Origin: Lepus europaeus
Taxonomy: Eukaryota > Chordata > Mammalia > Lagomorpha > Leporidae
NCBI RefSeq assembly: GCF_033115175.1
Contig: NC_084838.1
Coordinates: forward strand, 60,542,468-60,606,467
Length of the DNA: 64,000 bases
Reading direction: 5' to 3'
Every line of letters starts with the position of its first letter. Within the stretch, counting starts at the first letter, position 1. Positions 22,700 to 35,207 of this stretch are shown here, piece by piece. The notes under the pieces were generated by a model. It did no database searches. It was not told the DNA's origin and worked only from the letters and a program-made list of their open reading frames with translations. The position numbers and the translations under genes are program-made.

Positions 22700-23865
22700 A
22701 TCCAAGTGTCTTTTTTCCTAATTATAAAAGCTAGACATGGAAATTAGAAATTTAAAGGCAAAATTATTTCTTTACAGATGACACAAGCACATCTGGAAAA
22801 CCCAGAGGATCCACTGACAAATGATTAGAAATGTGAGAATTCCATAAGGCGTCTGTTAAGAGGATTGATTCTAAAATGTAGACCATTCACACACAAACAT
22901 TATTAAGAAAATGTAATGAAATCTCAACTTTATGTATAACTTTTAAAATTAAAGAACTTAGAATGAAATTAACTAGAACTTCAAAAAATCTGAAAAGCTG
23001 AAAACTTTGCACAAGACAAATTGACGGGAGTAACTGGAGAGATATGTGTAGTTCTAAATATGAAGACTCAAAGTGTAAAACTATAAATTTATAAATCTAT
23101 CTTTTGTAAAAGTAGTTAAATTTATTCCAAAGTGTATATAAAAGATACATGTGTGAGAATACCCAAAAAAATCTTTTAAAAAAAGAAAAGGGAATAAAAG
23201 TGAATTAGTACTTCTAGTAATAAAGTGTATTATAAAAATAACATAATTTTAAATGGTTGATACTGTTACTAGAGTAGATGATTGAAACAAAGTAAAAATC
23301 AAAATAGAGCCACATACATACATGAATCTGCTATGTGATAAAAGTGGATTCCAAGTCATTAGGGATAGATATACATTTTTAAAATAAGTACATTGGCTAA
23401 TCCTTTGGACAAAAATAATGCAGTATTTCTCATGCCAAAATAAGTTCTTGAGAGCTCAACAATTTAAACTTAAACATAAGTACCAAATAAAATATGAGAA
23501 ATAAATTTTTATAAGAATGAATTAAGTTTAAAGTCCTTTGAATAAGAACTCATGGCCCAGAAACAGTAAATAAATACTTAATAAATAGGACCATGTCAAA
23601 CTTAATCATTTCTGCAGAGTTATGTTATTGTGCAGTTATGTTACAGATAAAGTTAATAGAAAATATTAAGGGTAATGTTCTTAAGATCTAAGAAGTTCTT
23701 TGAATTAATAGGAAAAGAAAGAAAAAAAGAGACAGTTTCTCTTCCAAGAATTTATCTCATATGAATAATCAGGTAAGTGTGCACAGAATTAGTTGAGATG
23801 ACATTTAGCACAGTATGAAGGATGACAAAATGCCCGAAACTCTCTCCCTCCTTACACATACACCC
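22700..23865 (+). mobile_element. Old L1 ORF2 region, frame destroyed
   Basis: ttacagatgacacaagcacatctggaaaacccagagg corresponds to the reverse-transcriptase FADD-type active-site region of L1 ORF2. Later L1 segments follow in order. Many indels, no coding capacity. It lies downstream of a separate L1 3' end, so these are two elements or a rearranged one. Confidence 0.65.
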
Positions 23866-24560
23866 CTTATAATGAAACACGTTAGATTTTCCCACCAAGC
23901 CCTGGGGTCCATTTCTCCACCCCTTGAATCTGGTTGGTCATGTGACCCAGGTTGGCCAATGAGAAATTAGTAAATGTTTCAGAAGCAGAGGTTTTAAAAG
24001 CATTTGTGGCCGGCGCCGTGGCTCAACAGGCTAATCCTCCGCCTAGCGACGCCGGCACACCAAGTTCTAGTCCCGGTGGGGGCACTGGATTCTGTCCTGG
24101 TTGCCCCTCTTCCAGGCCAGCTCTCTGCTATGGCCCGGGAGTGCAGTAGAGGATGGCCCAAGTGCTTGGGCCCTGCACCCCATGGGAGACCAGGAGAAGC
24201 ACCTGGTTCCTGCCTCCGAATCAGCGCGGTGCGCCGGCCACAGCACGCCGGCCTCGGCGGCCATTGGAGGGTGAACCAACGGCAAAGGAAGACCTTTCTC
24301 TCTGTCTCTCTCACTGTCCACTCTGCCTCTCAAAAAAAAAAAAAAAAAAAGCATTTGTACACTGGGACTTGGCTGTCTGAGACCTTGAAGCCACTTGTAT
24401 AAAGGAACCCAGGTAGCTCACTGGAGGACGAGAGACCACGTGGAGGGAGGCCCTCACCATTTCGGCTGTGCCTATCCATCCAGTTTCTTCATCAAATTAT
24501 AAGCTTCAAAAAGAAGAGGCTGTTCTTTGAAGACATGAAATATTGGAGTCTTTTGTTTAC
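23866..24560 (+). mobile_element. Probable MaLR/MLT1-type LTR, split by a C SINE
   Basis: ggtccatttctccacccctt, ttggtcatgtgacccagg and, after the SINE, ggaggacgagagaccacgtgg with ggaggccctcaccatttcgg are phrases I associate with MLT1-like LTRs. Family assignment is from memory only. Confidence 0.42.
23996..24358 (+). mobile_element. Young lagomorph C SINE with perfect 12-bp target-site duplication
   Basis: aaaagcatttgt at 23,996-24,007 and 24,347-24,358. Head ggccggcgccgtggctcaaca, B-box-like gttctagtcc, complete body, and a poly-A tail of about 19 A residues. Confidence 0.96.
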
Positions 24561-24574
24561 ATAGTGAAAGCTGA

Positions 24575-24865
24575 CTCATGAGGCATTATTTGTAACTGCC
24601 TAAAAACAATCTTTATGTTCTTGTCCACTGACAGAAGAGCATAAGAATTCCTTGTGTTGGCTGCAAGAGTATAGGTTTGTTAAGTGAAATATCATTCACT
24701 CATACAATAGAATATGCAACTATCATTAAGAACGATGGTGTATGTAGATATATATTTAGTGACATGGATGGTTCTTCTTGATGTGCTGTTAAATGGGGAA
24801 AAAAAAGACAGTATACAGAATATGATCTCATTTTAAATTAAAAAAAAACAACTAAGCAAACAGTG
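24575..24865 (+). mobile_element. Old L1 3' fragment
   Basis: ttatttgtaactgcctaaaa, cattcactcatacaatagaatatgc and gtgacatggatggttcttc follow the L1 3' ORF2/3' UTR order (strongly diverged). It may belong with the L1 at 22,700-23,865, with the LTR inserted between. Confidence 0.55.
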
Positions 24866-25724
24866 TAGTCAGCAAGTTTTTCTCCAATGTAAATAATGGT
24901 TATTTCTGTTGTTTTTTAAAATTAATTTTTTTTGCTTATCCTTGTCATCTCATTTATTGACTTAGCGTACAAGAAATTAGTATAATGTGTGTGTGTGCGT
25001 GTGTGTTTTATGGAAGAGATACTGAATCTCATCTGATAAATACAGGAAAGATTTTAATTAACTTTTAAAAGGCCATTGTCTGTGTCTGTGTCCTGCACCC
25101 CAGTACCCTTTCCATTCCCCTCTTCACTTCTGCTTTGGGAAACTTCCTTTGCGTGTCTGTCCTGGGGTTCCCCTTCCATGACTCTCTCCTGTTCAGCTTC
25201 CCTCTCTAAGGTTGCTGGCCTCCATGAAGCAGTCATTATAATTTTATTCTTTCCGTCTGCAGTCAGTTTCCCAGGAAGGATCCGTGTCTGTGAATGAGAC
25301 CTGAGAGCCCTTGGCTACAGACGTACTTTTGTGTTCTCAGCAGGCAAAGTAATGTGAGAAGACAGGGATGGCCCGAATGTTACCAGGTGCCAGGGATGGT
25401 TCTGAGATGGGCGTGGGAGACGGCAAAACTAATGCATGAGGGAAACTGCTTTCACGCCCAGTGTGCAGAACAGAATGCAATCATAACAAGGTCTGCTTAG
25501 TATTTATGACTCTTCCTAAGACACTCAGTCTCTTTTCCAAAGTGTTTTGTTGTTTTTTTTTTCTCCTTTTTAAATTATGAGTAATCTTCAGGTAAGCAGA
25601 CCCCTTGTTACTGATTGGAAAACAGCACCCACATGACTGATGGACCTCTAGTCTTAACATCCGCCATCTGATCATTACTAGGGGGAGGGGTACTCTAAGT
25701 TTCCACATATAGAAACTGAAAACT
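24866..25724. other. No recognisable feature apart from a TG repeat
   Basis: A short (TG)n stretch lies at about 24,986-25,007. The rest is unique-looking. Confidence 0.35.
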
Positions 25725-26012
25725 GGGGCCAGCATTGTGGTGCCTGCGCATGCCATTTGGGAGCTCTGGTTCAAGTCCAGCTGCTCCACTTCCCAGCCAG
25801 CTCCCTGCTGATGTGCCTGGGAAAGCAGCAGATGAGCCACCCACATGGAAGACTCCCAAGGAGTTCCAGGCTCCTGGCTTCAACTCAGTCCAGTCCCACT
25901 AGGCCATTTGGGGAATGAACTAGCCAATGGAAGATCTGTATGTGTGTGTGTGTGTGTGTCCCTCTCTCGCGCTCTGTAACTCTGCCTTTCAAATAAAATA
26001 AAATCATTTAAA
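25725..26012 (+). mobile_element. Lagomorph C SINE with internal TG expansion
   Basis: ggggccagcattgtggtgcc head, ccatttggggaatgaactag, then a TG repeat in place of the usual CT-rich stretch (25,937-25,958), and the tail ctttcaaataaaataaaatc. Confidence 0.9.
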
Positions 26013-27252
26013 AAACTAAAATAAGAAAGTGCAAATTTAAACCCATGAATAAAAAAGTAGCAATAGATTTAGATTGGGAAAATAACAATAGTATGCCTCT
26101 GCCTTCCGACCTAAGCCCACCCCTGTCTATACATCTTTGCCTGCATACATATCATGGGGACAGAAATTTTTAAGTGAGTTTTCATAGGTAGAGTCACAGT
26201 GCTTATGTGGCATTTGGGGACAATTTCAGAGCCTTTGTATCTGGTTTTCCAAACACTCAGTCAAAATGCTAAGTGATGCAGTGTCAGATGTGATTTGGGA
26301 GCTTCAGAATAGTTTTCAGTTTTTTAATTGGTTCAGCCCCGTGTTTTCTCTAACGGTTACAAATCATTAGAGGCTTGAAGCTATGCAGTCTGCTTAGTGG
26401 AAGGTAATCCTGTCCTGCTAGTTATTCACTGTGCCCGGGAAGAAAAACTGCAGTGTTTAATACATTATCAGTGCAAATGGTTGCACAGATCCTGAACTGC
26501 AGCAACTATTAACCGCGGGTGTGTGTTAATCCATAATTACAGTTGAGCCATTTCTTGGAGTTGCCAACGATTTATGTGTTTGAGGTTCTTCAACACCATG
26601 CAGTAAGTATGGAAATAAATTCCTCAAAGCTATATATAATCAGACGAAAGCACACTTCTCTTAAACATGCCCTCTAAAACGTGTACGGAACTCTGTCCTT
26701 TATTGGGAATCCACATGTTGTTGGGCCATGTATTTTTCTAGCTATTTCTCTCTATGACTTATCACCTTTGAGTCTGAATATATTGAAGGAGTAGATAGTT
26801 ATTACTGCCATCCTAAAATAGTGCGGTTTGAACTAAACACTCTGGTTTTAAATAACTGAGAGTGGGAGAGTCTCAGAGCTGTGGGGGTTTCCAATTACTG
26901 CCCACCCATCACTGTGAGAGAAGTTTGGCGGCTGGGGGGTGGGAGGGGAGGTGGTGGTGGTGCTTCAGCTCAAGGAGAGCAGGATGTGTCTGCTTCCTAA
27001 GTGCAGTTCTTGTTTTCTAATGTGGTGGGCAGAAAGAGTATGTTCATCACATCTTACTACTCTACTACATGCCGTGTGCTTTGGAAACGTGATCCAGGTC
27101 CAGACTTTAAGAAGATGTGACCAGAGTGTAATGGAGACACAGGCAGGCCAGCATAGCTACATTGCAGTGAGACACGTGGAAACAAGGGAGGAAAGAATGC
27201 ATGTGCAGCCCGCATGTCGTTAGCTGATGAGGCGGGAGAAGGTGTGCTGATA
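26013..27252. other. Unique AT-rich sequence, no gene
   Basis: No repeat recognised. Stretches such as cagatcctgaactgcagcaac and ccataattacagttgagcca near 26,490-26,560 look conserved-element-like, but I cannot support this. Confidence 0.3.
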
Positions 27253-27434
27253 GAAGACAGGAAGGTCGAAGCACCTGGCTCCTGGTTTCCGATCAGTGCA
27301 GCACGCCAGCCGCAGCGGCCACTTAGGGGTGAACCAACGGAAAAAGGAAGACCTTTCTCTCTGTCTCTCTCTCTCACTGTCCACTCTGCCTGTAAAAAAA
27401 AAAAAAAAAAAAAAATGAGGAAGACAGGAAGGTC
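27253..27434 (+). mobile_element. 5'-truncated young C SINE with perfect 15-bp target-site duplication
   Basis: gaagacaggaaggtc at 27,253-27,267 and 27,420-27,434. Only the 3' half of the SINE is present, starting at gaagcacctggctcctgg. The tail is about 22 A residues then tgag. It lacks the tRNA-like promoter half and cannot be transcribed by pol III from its own boxes. Confidence 0.93.
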
Positions 27435-27444
27435 TCCAAGCCAG

Positions 27445-27645
27445 GCCCTGGAGCAGACCTGGATGTAACCCTGGCTTCGGCAGAGCCCCTGCTCTGTGAG
27501 CTCGGGCAGATTTCCTCATCTACACTCAGCCTTCGTTTCTTTATTAGTAGAGATATAGTAATACTAGTGAGACAGGACATGAAGAAAGCTTGGTATCTAG
27601 AAAGAGCTCATTAAACGACGGCCGTCATCATTGCTGCTCCATTGC
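27445..27645 (+). repeat. MIR SINE
   Basis: taaccctggcttcggcagagcc, ctgtgagctcgggcagatttcctcatct, and a later gtatctagaaagagctcatt ending fit plus-strand MIR. Confidence 0.7.
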
Positions 27646-28574
27646 TCTCCATCCTCACTCTGCAGAAAAAGAGACTAGATTGAGGCTTATGGGGGAGAAT
27701 AAAATCCTAGTTCACACAGCTGTGTGAGCAGGTCAGCTTTTCAGTCTCTTGTCCATGTTTTTCTATTATCCAATGACACTTGAGACGGAGAAACCACTGA
27801 GATGCGAGCCTGCTTCTGGCATCGTTTACGTTCTGTCTGGGATGTGCCCGTCTGCAAGACAACAAACTAATGCACTTGCCGAGATGACATTTCTCCTGCT
27901 GGGCAGGAAGTTATCATTATTCCCTGGTGAATATGATCTGCGAAGGGCAGAGTAGGTGTAGGTGGGAGCTGGTGGAGGAGAAAGAGGGATGGAAGGCAGA
28001 AACACAGCAAAATCAGAGACAAGGCCCTTCGTGTCAAGTCATGGACACTAAAAACTCCATGCAAAATTGGCCTGTTGTTGCCAAAGCATTGAAAACAATG
28101 TAGTATTGAGCCATCCTTCTCCTCCACCAGCTGCTTGGATTGGTGGTAAGCATGGAGAGATGAGGTTGATCCCCTCTGTTAACAACTAGGGGAAGAGGTG
28201 CTAAAGGCCCAAAATGAGTCTTATGAATGGATTTGGCTAAGGGGGACAGGGCAAAAGGGAAGCATTTTTGGGGTTTTCCCCTTTCAAGTGTTACTTCATT
28301 GCAGAGTTTATGGTGAAATGCATTAAACAAAACAAAACACCAAGGCCTCCTTTGATGAGACTCCCTAGCACCTGTCCAAAGTTCCCCAGACCCCTGGGAG
28401 ACAAGAAGGAAGAATGAGACGGGGCAGGGTGGTTGTGGCTGTTTCATGGTGATGAAGGAAGTGGGCGCTCAGGAGGACCCTTGTATGTCTTGTATCAGTG
28501 GAACTTGGGGAGCTGAACCGCAGCCTGTCTGAGATGAGACCACACGGACTTCACTCGATTCCGTCTCCCCACAT
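27646..28574. other. No recognisable feature
   Basis: Unique-looking sequence. Open frames up to 137 codons on the minus strand show no family resemblance. Confidence 0.3.
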
Positions 28575-28795
28575 AATCTCTTACATTTCTGCAGCACTCC
28601 ACAGCTGCTTCATCCAGACCTCACGACGGCACCACGCAGGGAGCAGGTGCAGGTTAGCATCATTCTTCCTCAGGTGAGAACTTTGCCATTTAGAGAGGCT
28701 GAATAACATATGCAGTTGATGAAGCTGCTAAGTGCACAGGCAGGACTTGAATTAAAATTCTTCTGTTTCTGAACCCAGTTCCTATTCCCCTGTGG
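28575..28795 (-). repeat. MIR relic, antisense
   Basis: tcttacatttctgcagcact, ctcaggtgagaactttgcca, aagctgctaagtgcacaggcaggacttgaa is the inverted MIR core order. Confidence 0.62.
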
Positions 28796-29369
28796 TCAGT
28801 CTTGCTGTCATGCGTGTTGTGTAAATGTGAATTAGCTCATGAACAGTTAGGTAAATGGGAATGATGTTGATAGAATGAGGAGATTGTGTTGGTTCATACA
28901 CAATTTATCAGACGCAAAGGGATCTTGAATAATAAAAGTAGAATCATAATTTTCAGTGGGAGGAAAAAACCCCTTAGTCTGGTTGCTGCACTGGCATCAG
29001 GTGTTGCTACCAATTGTATTTTTAAAGATTCAGAATAGGAACTGACCCCTGGGCTCTCACCCCAGGCTTGCTTGGCTTCCCACTGATGGCCACAGGGGCC
29101 AACCCCCTACCCCCCTTCAGGGCAGCTCTGCTGGCTCAGAACTCCACTTCCAGTGGCATGTTTTCATCTCTTTCCAGGCTTGTGCCAATTTCCGACATTT
29201 CTATCCTATTATTTTTGGGCATTTTTTTCATGTCTAAGGTAACAGTATCCTGCCATATTCACTGCCATCTGGGCAGCAAGTTATCTCCCCTGCTGCCCAT
29301 GAGCCTTTGCATGTATTGGTGCTGTGGTTACAAAATCGCATACTTCAGTTTTTTAAATATTCATTTGCA
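28796..29369. other. No recognisable feature
   Basis: Nothing supported. Confidence 0.3.
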
Positions 29370-29467
29370 AAGATTTTTATTAATTCAGTCATTTGTATTT
29401 GAAAGGCGGGGCGGGGTGGAGGGAAGCCAGCCTGCTGTTTGCTAATTCACTCCCCAAATGTTACAAG
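29370..29467 (-). mobile_element. Truncated lagomorph C SINE
   Basis: Only the inverted 3' part is present: agatttttattaattcagtc, tgtatttgaaaggcgggg, gctaattcactccccaaatg. Confidence 0.72.
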
Positions 29468-29652
29468 GATTTAAAATAATGATTCCCCCCCCCCGCTAGT
29501 TTTGTCCCTGAATTCCACATAGTTTGGTTAGCCTGAAAAAGAGAAAACTTGGAGACATTGTAATAGCCAGGCTCAAACATGTGAAAGACAGTTTTATGAG
29601 AAAGGACTAGATTTCTATATGACCGAAATTGGCCACAAAGACAATAATAGAT

Positions 29653-30023
29653 GAATAGTTGGGGCCGGCGCCTTAGCTCAACAGGTTAATCCTCCGCCTT
29701 GTGGTGCCGGCACACCGGATTCTAGTCCCGGTTGGGGTGCCGGATTCTGTCCCAGTTGCTCCTCTTCCTGTCCAGCTCTCTGCTATGGCCCGGGAGTGCA
29801 GTGGAGGATGGCCCAAGTGCTGGAGCCCTGCACCCCATGGGAGACCAGGAGAAGCACCTGGCTCCTGCCTTCGAATCAGCGCTGCGCGCTGGCAGCAGCG
29901 CGCCGGCCGCGGCGGCCATTGGAGGGTGAACCAACGGCAAAGGAAGACCTTTCTTTCTGTCTCTCTCTCTCACTGTCCACTCTGCCTGTCAAAAAAGAAA
30001 AAGAAAAAGAAATTCAGAATAGT
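29653..30023 (+). mobile_element. Young lagomorph C SINE with short target-site duplication
   Basis: ggggccggcgccttagctcaaca head, cggattctagtcccggttgg, the complete GC-rich segment gcgcgccggccgcggcgg, and an A-rich tail (aaaaaagaaaaagaaaaag). Flanks gaatagt at 29,653-29,659 and 30,017-30,023. Confidence 0.93.
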
Positions 30024-30148
30024 CGGCTCTCTGGGAGAAGAAAGAAGGTTGGTTCGGAAGGCACTGGGTACCTATATTTGAAAGGAATAAATGTATGGAA
30101 TCAATCATCTATGATCAAGTTTAAGCAAATAGGAAAAGAAGAACAGAG

Positions 30149-30400
30149 GCAGGCATTTGGCAGTCTTTGGGACAGCTACACCCCGTATTAGAGTACCTGC
30201 AATTCCAGTTTCCTGCTAAGGTACACCCTGGGAAGCAGCAGGTGATTACTCATATAGTTGGGTCCTGCCACCCATGACTCCTGGTTTGGGCCTCACCCAG
30301 ACTCAGCTGTTGTGGGCATTGGGAAGTACGCCAGTAGGTAGGGGATTTCTCTTCCTCTTTCTGCCTCTCAAATAAAATAAATAATTAATTACCTTTGAAA
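30149..30400 (+). mobile_element. Lagomorph C SINE, diverged
   Basis: gcaggcatttggcagtcttt head, caattccagtttcctgctaa, gcagcaggtgattactc and the tail tctcaaataaaataaataatt. Confidence 0.8.
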
Positions 30401-33217
30401 AATAAGAGCAAATTAAACCCAAAATTAATTTTTTTGCCATATAACTATTTAATGCTACTGTCCTCATAATCAACTCCTGGTGATTTCAGAATAAAAAAGG
30501 ATTATTCAAAGGAAATTCTAAAATAAGAAATGAAATAAATGAGAATAAAATGTAAAAGCAATAGAGAAAACCAACAAGGTCAAAATAGCTCTTTTAAAAG
30601 ATGAATAAAATTGATAAAACTTCAGCCAGTTTGATCAAGAAAAAAAGAGAATGAGTAAATACCAGTTTTATTAATGGCAGGATTATCATGACAGATCCAC
30701 AGATATTAAAACAACAATAATAAAATACCATAAGCAATTTATACTGATTAATTTGACAGACAAAATGGACACATTTCCTTAGAATTTTACCAAAACTGAC
30801 ACAATAAGAAATCTAAAATCTGAGTAACCTATAACTGCTAGACATTGAATTTATTGTTATGAGTCTTCCAGAAAGAAAACTCTAGATTCATATAACTTCC
30901 CTGGTGAATTTTATCATTCATTTTAGGAAGAAATAACAACAATATCACAAAACCTTTTTCAGAAAGTAGAGAGGGAGTGAATTCTCATTTAATCAGGCCA
31001 GCATTACCTTGATATCAGAAACAGACAAGACTATTTCAAGAAAAGAAAATTACAAATACCTTATGTGGGTAAATATAAAATCTTTAATAAAATAATAGCA
31101 AATCAATGTAATGTATCTAGCAATGTTTATAAATAATAATATTTCACCAAGTGGATTTTGTCAGAAGAATGCAAGATTGTTTGACATTCCGACATGACTT
31201 TTAATCCTTAACATTACTAATCAAACTTGGAATAAAAAGGGGTTCCTTAAATCTAAGTCACTATAAAAATCTGTAGTTAACATCATACTTAATAGTGAAA
31301 TACTATTCTCTATTATTCAACAGTGTACAGGTTATGGCTATTAAACCCGCTTGGGAGACCAGGAGGAAGCACCTGGCTCCTGGCTTCGGATCGGTGTAGC
31401 TCTAGCTGTAGCTGCCATTTAGGGGGTGAACCAACAGAAGGAAGATCTTTCTCTCTGTCTCTCTCTCTCACTGTCTAACTCTATCTGTCAAATAAATAAA
31501 AAAATAAGTAAATAAAAAGCATACAGCATGTAAAGGAAGAAGCATACATTTCTTCACGGATGAGATGATGTGTACAAAGAAAATACAATGGGATCTATCA
31601 ATAGACTGAACTAAAGCTACACCACTTAGGAGCAAGTTTAGTAATGTGGCTAGAAGTGGAAAGTCAATATATAGTGAATTATATTTCTACAGTTGAACAG
31701 TAACATTAGAAAAGAAAAAAAGTTCCATTTGCAACAGGATACAAAAACATGAGGTAATTGAAGTTCTAAATTTAGTCCCAAGATCTCTACACAGAATGCT
31801 ACAAAACAGGTCTTCATACAGTACCTCCACACAGAAAATACAAAGCATTGCTAAGACAAATAAAATTAAATATTAATATTTACTGTATTCATGAATTGGA
31901 AGAGTCAAAATTGTAAATATGTCAGTTATTCCCAAAGTAATCTGAAAAGTCAGTGCAATCCCAGTGAAAACATAAGAAGAAGCTGACAGACTGGTTCTAA
32001 AATTTATACAGAAGTGCAAAGGATCTAAAATGTTTAAAACATTTTTGAAAAAGAAAAATAAAATTGATAAACTTACACTATTTAAATGCTCTAAATAGTC
32101 AAGACAGTGTGGTATCGGTAAAAGGATAGTCAAATCTAACAATGGAACAAACAGACAAATACAGAGCCCAGATATTGATCCATAGGTATAAGGCCAAATG
32201 ATTTTTGCCAAAAAAACTAAAACAGTGAAGTGAGTATTGTAAATTATTTTCAATGAACAATAAGACTATCTTTTTGAAAGACAAAATAGTATTGATCCCT
32301 ACCTCACATCATACCCCAAACTAAAGATGGATCACAAACCTAAATATGACTATGAAAAACTAATATTGTAATGCTTCCAGAAGAAAACATAGAAGAATTT
32401 TTGTGACCTTTGAATAACAAGGATTTCTTAGATAGCAGACAGAAAGCAATAACCATGAAACAAAAACTGTTAAATTGGATTTTACAAAAATTTAAAATAT
32501 GACAAAAATTAACAAAGAAGTTATAGACTACAGAAATATTTGCAATGTAGATATCTAACAAAGAACTTGTATTCCGGGTTTATAAAGGACCTTTATACTT
32601 AAGTAATGAAAAAGAAAAATAAACCTAAAAATGGAAATTAGACTTAAATAGGCCCTCCACAAAAGAGAAAATAAAAATTGCCAATAAGAACATGAGAAAG
32701 GACTCACCATCATTAGGCGTTAGGTAAATGCATATTATACCACAATGAGACCATTTTACACAGTCAACAGTCACAGAAAGGCTAGAATCAAAAAGATAAT
32801 ACCGAGAGTTGGAGAGGAAGAAGCACAAATGGGACATTTACATGGTACTCACAGGTGTGTAAAATGGTCCAACTATTCTGGAAAACTAAGTGGTAGCTTG
32901 TTAGTAAGCTAAGTATGTATCTGTTTTATGCTCAAACAATTCCACCACTAGGTAATTCCCCAACAGAAATAAGATGAGGCCCACAAAAACATTTATCTGT
33001 GAATAGCTTTTCTCATAATAGCACAAACCTGGAAGCAACCCAAATGTCTATTAACAGGTGAATGGGCAAATAAATCGCTGTGGAATAATCATATCATAGA
33101 ATGTGACTCAGCAATAACAGTGAACAAACTACTAATATACAATCACTTGGACAGATATCAAAAGCCTAATGTTGAGTAAAGAAGCCAGACACAAATGAAC
33201 AGGTACTGTGTGAGTCA
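30401..33217 (+). mobile_element. Old L1 ORF2 and 3' region, multiply broken
   Basis: Successive L1 landmarks run in order: a tail-to-palm region (gccagcattaccttgatatcagaaacagacaag, about 30,998), later tggtatcggtaaaaggatagt (32,109), agatggatcacaaacctaaa (32,323), cagaagaaaacatagaagaa (32,378), and the terminal cctggaagcaacccaaatgtctattaacaggtgaatgg (33,028). Stops and shifts abound, so there is no intact protein. It is interrupted by a truncated C SINE at 31,347-31,519. Confidence 0.82.
31347..31519 (+). mobile_element. 5'-truncated lagomorph C SINE inside the L1
   Basis: Starts at cttgggagaccaggaggaagc and runs to gtgaaccaacagaaggaag and tgtcaaataaataaaaaaataag. Confidence 0.9.
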
Positions 33218-33375
33218 CTCCTGCTGGCTTCTGTTTTTGGATCAGCCCAGCTCTGGCTGGGTTGCAGTCATTTGGAGAGTGAACCAGTGGATGCAAGATC
33301 TTTCTCATCTCTCTCTCTCCCTCTCTCTGTCTGTAACTCTGCCTCTCAAATAAATAAATAAATCTTCCCAAAAGA
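33218..33375 (+). mobile_element. 5'-truncated lagomorph C SINE
   Basis: Starts near ctcctgctggcttctgtttt and runs to gagagtgaaccagtggatgc and the tail tctcaaataaataaataaatctt. Confidence 0.9.
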
Positions 33376-33934
33376 AATAAAAAATAAATAAACTATATCT
33401 CAATAAACCTGTCACGATCATCTACATGGCAGCAGGAACCCTAGGTTTATGGGGGATGCCCTCCTCAGAGCACTGTGAAAGGAGCAACTTTGAGGCCCTT
33501 AGCCGAAACTTCCAGTCCCAGTCTTCATCTTCTTGAACCAGAAATGTCCTTAAACATGGTGACTTCCGGGTGCTTTCATGCTACCTTCTCAAAGTCCCAG
33601 GAGGTGATCACTTTGTCTCTGGTTCTAAGGAAAACCAGGCACTAAGACAGAAACTAGCTCCTGAGTTTAAAGCCGTGCGACCTACAGAATCAAGAATGGC
33701 TTTTAGACACCGACAGCCTTTGTTTTCTTTCTAAGCTCCAACACTCACTCTGGGATCATCCTTGCCTTGCCTTGCCGTGCCTGTTGTGAGGGGTGACGCC
33801 AAGCTGTCTCCATTAATTGCTGCGTCTGTGAAGGAAGATGTTCTCATTTTCTGGAGTAGTTACATTTTCAGAGCACTTCTCCTTCGAAGCACCCGTTACT
33901 GATGAAGTTTTGTGTTCACTCACGGGGCTATGTT
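33376..33934. other. No recognisable feature
   Basis: Possibly a last remnant of L1 to about 33,415, then unique sequence. Confidence 0.3.
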
Positions 33935-34090
33935 TTTCATGTCGTTCCCTACCCTTCCCACCCCTGCTGGACTGCAAGTTACTCCAGGCTGCGAACATTA
34001 GGAACATGTGTATTTTTGCTCACCAGTGCCTACTAAGTACATGGTACAAGGCAAATAAGCAATAAATATTTGCTGCAACAGTGATGACTG
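33935..34090 (+). repeat. L2 3' end
   Basis: ctggactgcaagttactccagg, tgctcaccagtgcctactaag, gcaataaatatttgctgcaa matches the terminal L2 order. Confidence 0.62.
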
Positions 34091-35207
34091 CTTGATGAAT
34101 GGCCATTTTTATTGTAATCACTTCCTCTCCCACTTTGGCAAAAGCAATTGAAACCATAAAACTGTCTTAGCCATCCTTTCCTCTCTCCTCTGATTCTAAA
34201 TACATACACACACACACACACACACACCCCAGGCTACCTTCTGATGCCTTCTTTTTCCCATTGTCATTTTTCTGAGTTTGCTGGTACTGAATCGTACGTG
34301 GCTTACTACATGTGTGTGTGGTGACAGATTAGAGAAGAGGCATGGGGGGAAGGGGTTTTCTTATCAAACAGGGAGATTTGGCTCTCAATGGCCTCCAACG
34401 GATAACCCTGCCCTTCAGGAGCCCTGCGGGAGGAGACTGAGGCAGTCATTAGGAATCTGCAGTGTCTTTGTTGGCTCATAAGACCCTTTACACCGGAGGG
34501 CACTCCAGGCCGCCTATCACCACGCTCCATCAGCACTTGGGGGTTTCATGTTTATCTGTGTTACTCATGTGTTGAACTTACACCAGCCTCCCTGAATGGT
34601 TTCAAGAGCCTTATTTGTGAAACCTGCCTATCTTTTGGCAAGATTTGCCTTGTCAGAAAGGGGCAACATGGCAGTCTAGTGTTACTCTGCCTTCTCTACC
34701 GCTTTCATGTTTTTATCTCTTTCTTTGCTCTCTGAAGGCATGGTGGGAGACGATTCCTATGGCCACATGCGCTGGGAATGCTTATTAGCACTGGAGGGGT
34801 GCTCCAGAGAGTCTATTGCTGGCTTTAGCATGCAGAAGTTTAAAAATTAGGATGGATGGGAAAATGTATTTATTTATATTCTTTCAGTTTTTTATTTAGA
34901 AACGCTGATGCTGCTCAGCTTTCCTGTGGCTCCCATGTAAACCCATCATAAGGTGAAAATATCATAAGTCGAAAATGCATTTAATACACCAAGCCTACCG
35001 GATGTCATAGCTAAACAACACACCACAGAGTCGACTGTTTGTGCTTGCTATGAATCGGGACAACTGGGAGGTGCAGCTGCCGTCGTCAAAGGCATCACTC
35101 AGGAACGTATCCTGTCGCCACGTATCACGAGCCCGGGGAAAGAGCAAAGGATAAAATTTGAGGTATGATTTCCACTGAAAGTGAATTGTTTTCATATCAT
35201 CATCAAA
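34091..35207. other. Unique sequence with a (CA)n microsatellite
   Basis: (CA)n at 34,205-34,227. No repeat or gene is supported elsewhere. An AT-rich part near 34,860 carries tatttatttatattc. Confidence 0.4.

Noticed and set aside
24008..24100. tRNA-like heads of young C SINEs as possible tRNA genes
   Set aside because: A- and B-box-like words are present because the SINE is tRNA-derived, but the sequence continues into the SINE body and does not end in a tRNA acceptor stem.
34205..34227. Simple repeats here and at 24,986, 41,472 and 56,370 as a CRISPR-like or functional array
   Set aside because: They are ordinary di- and trinucleotide microsatellites in a mammalian genome. There are no spacers.
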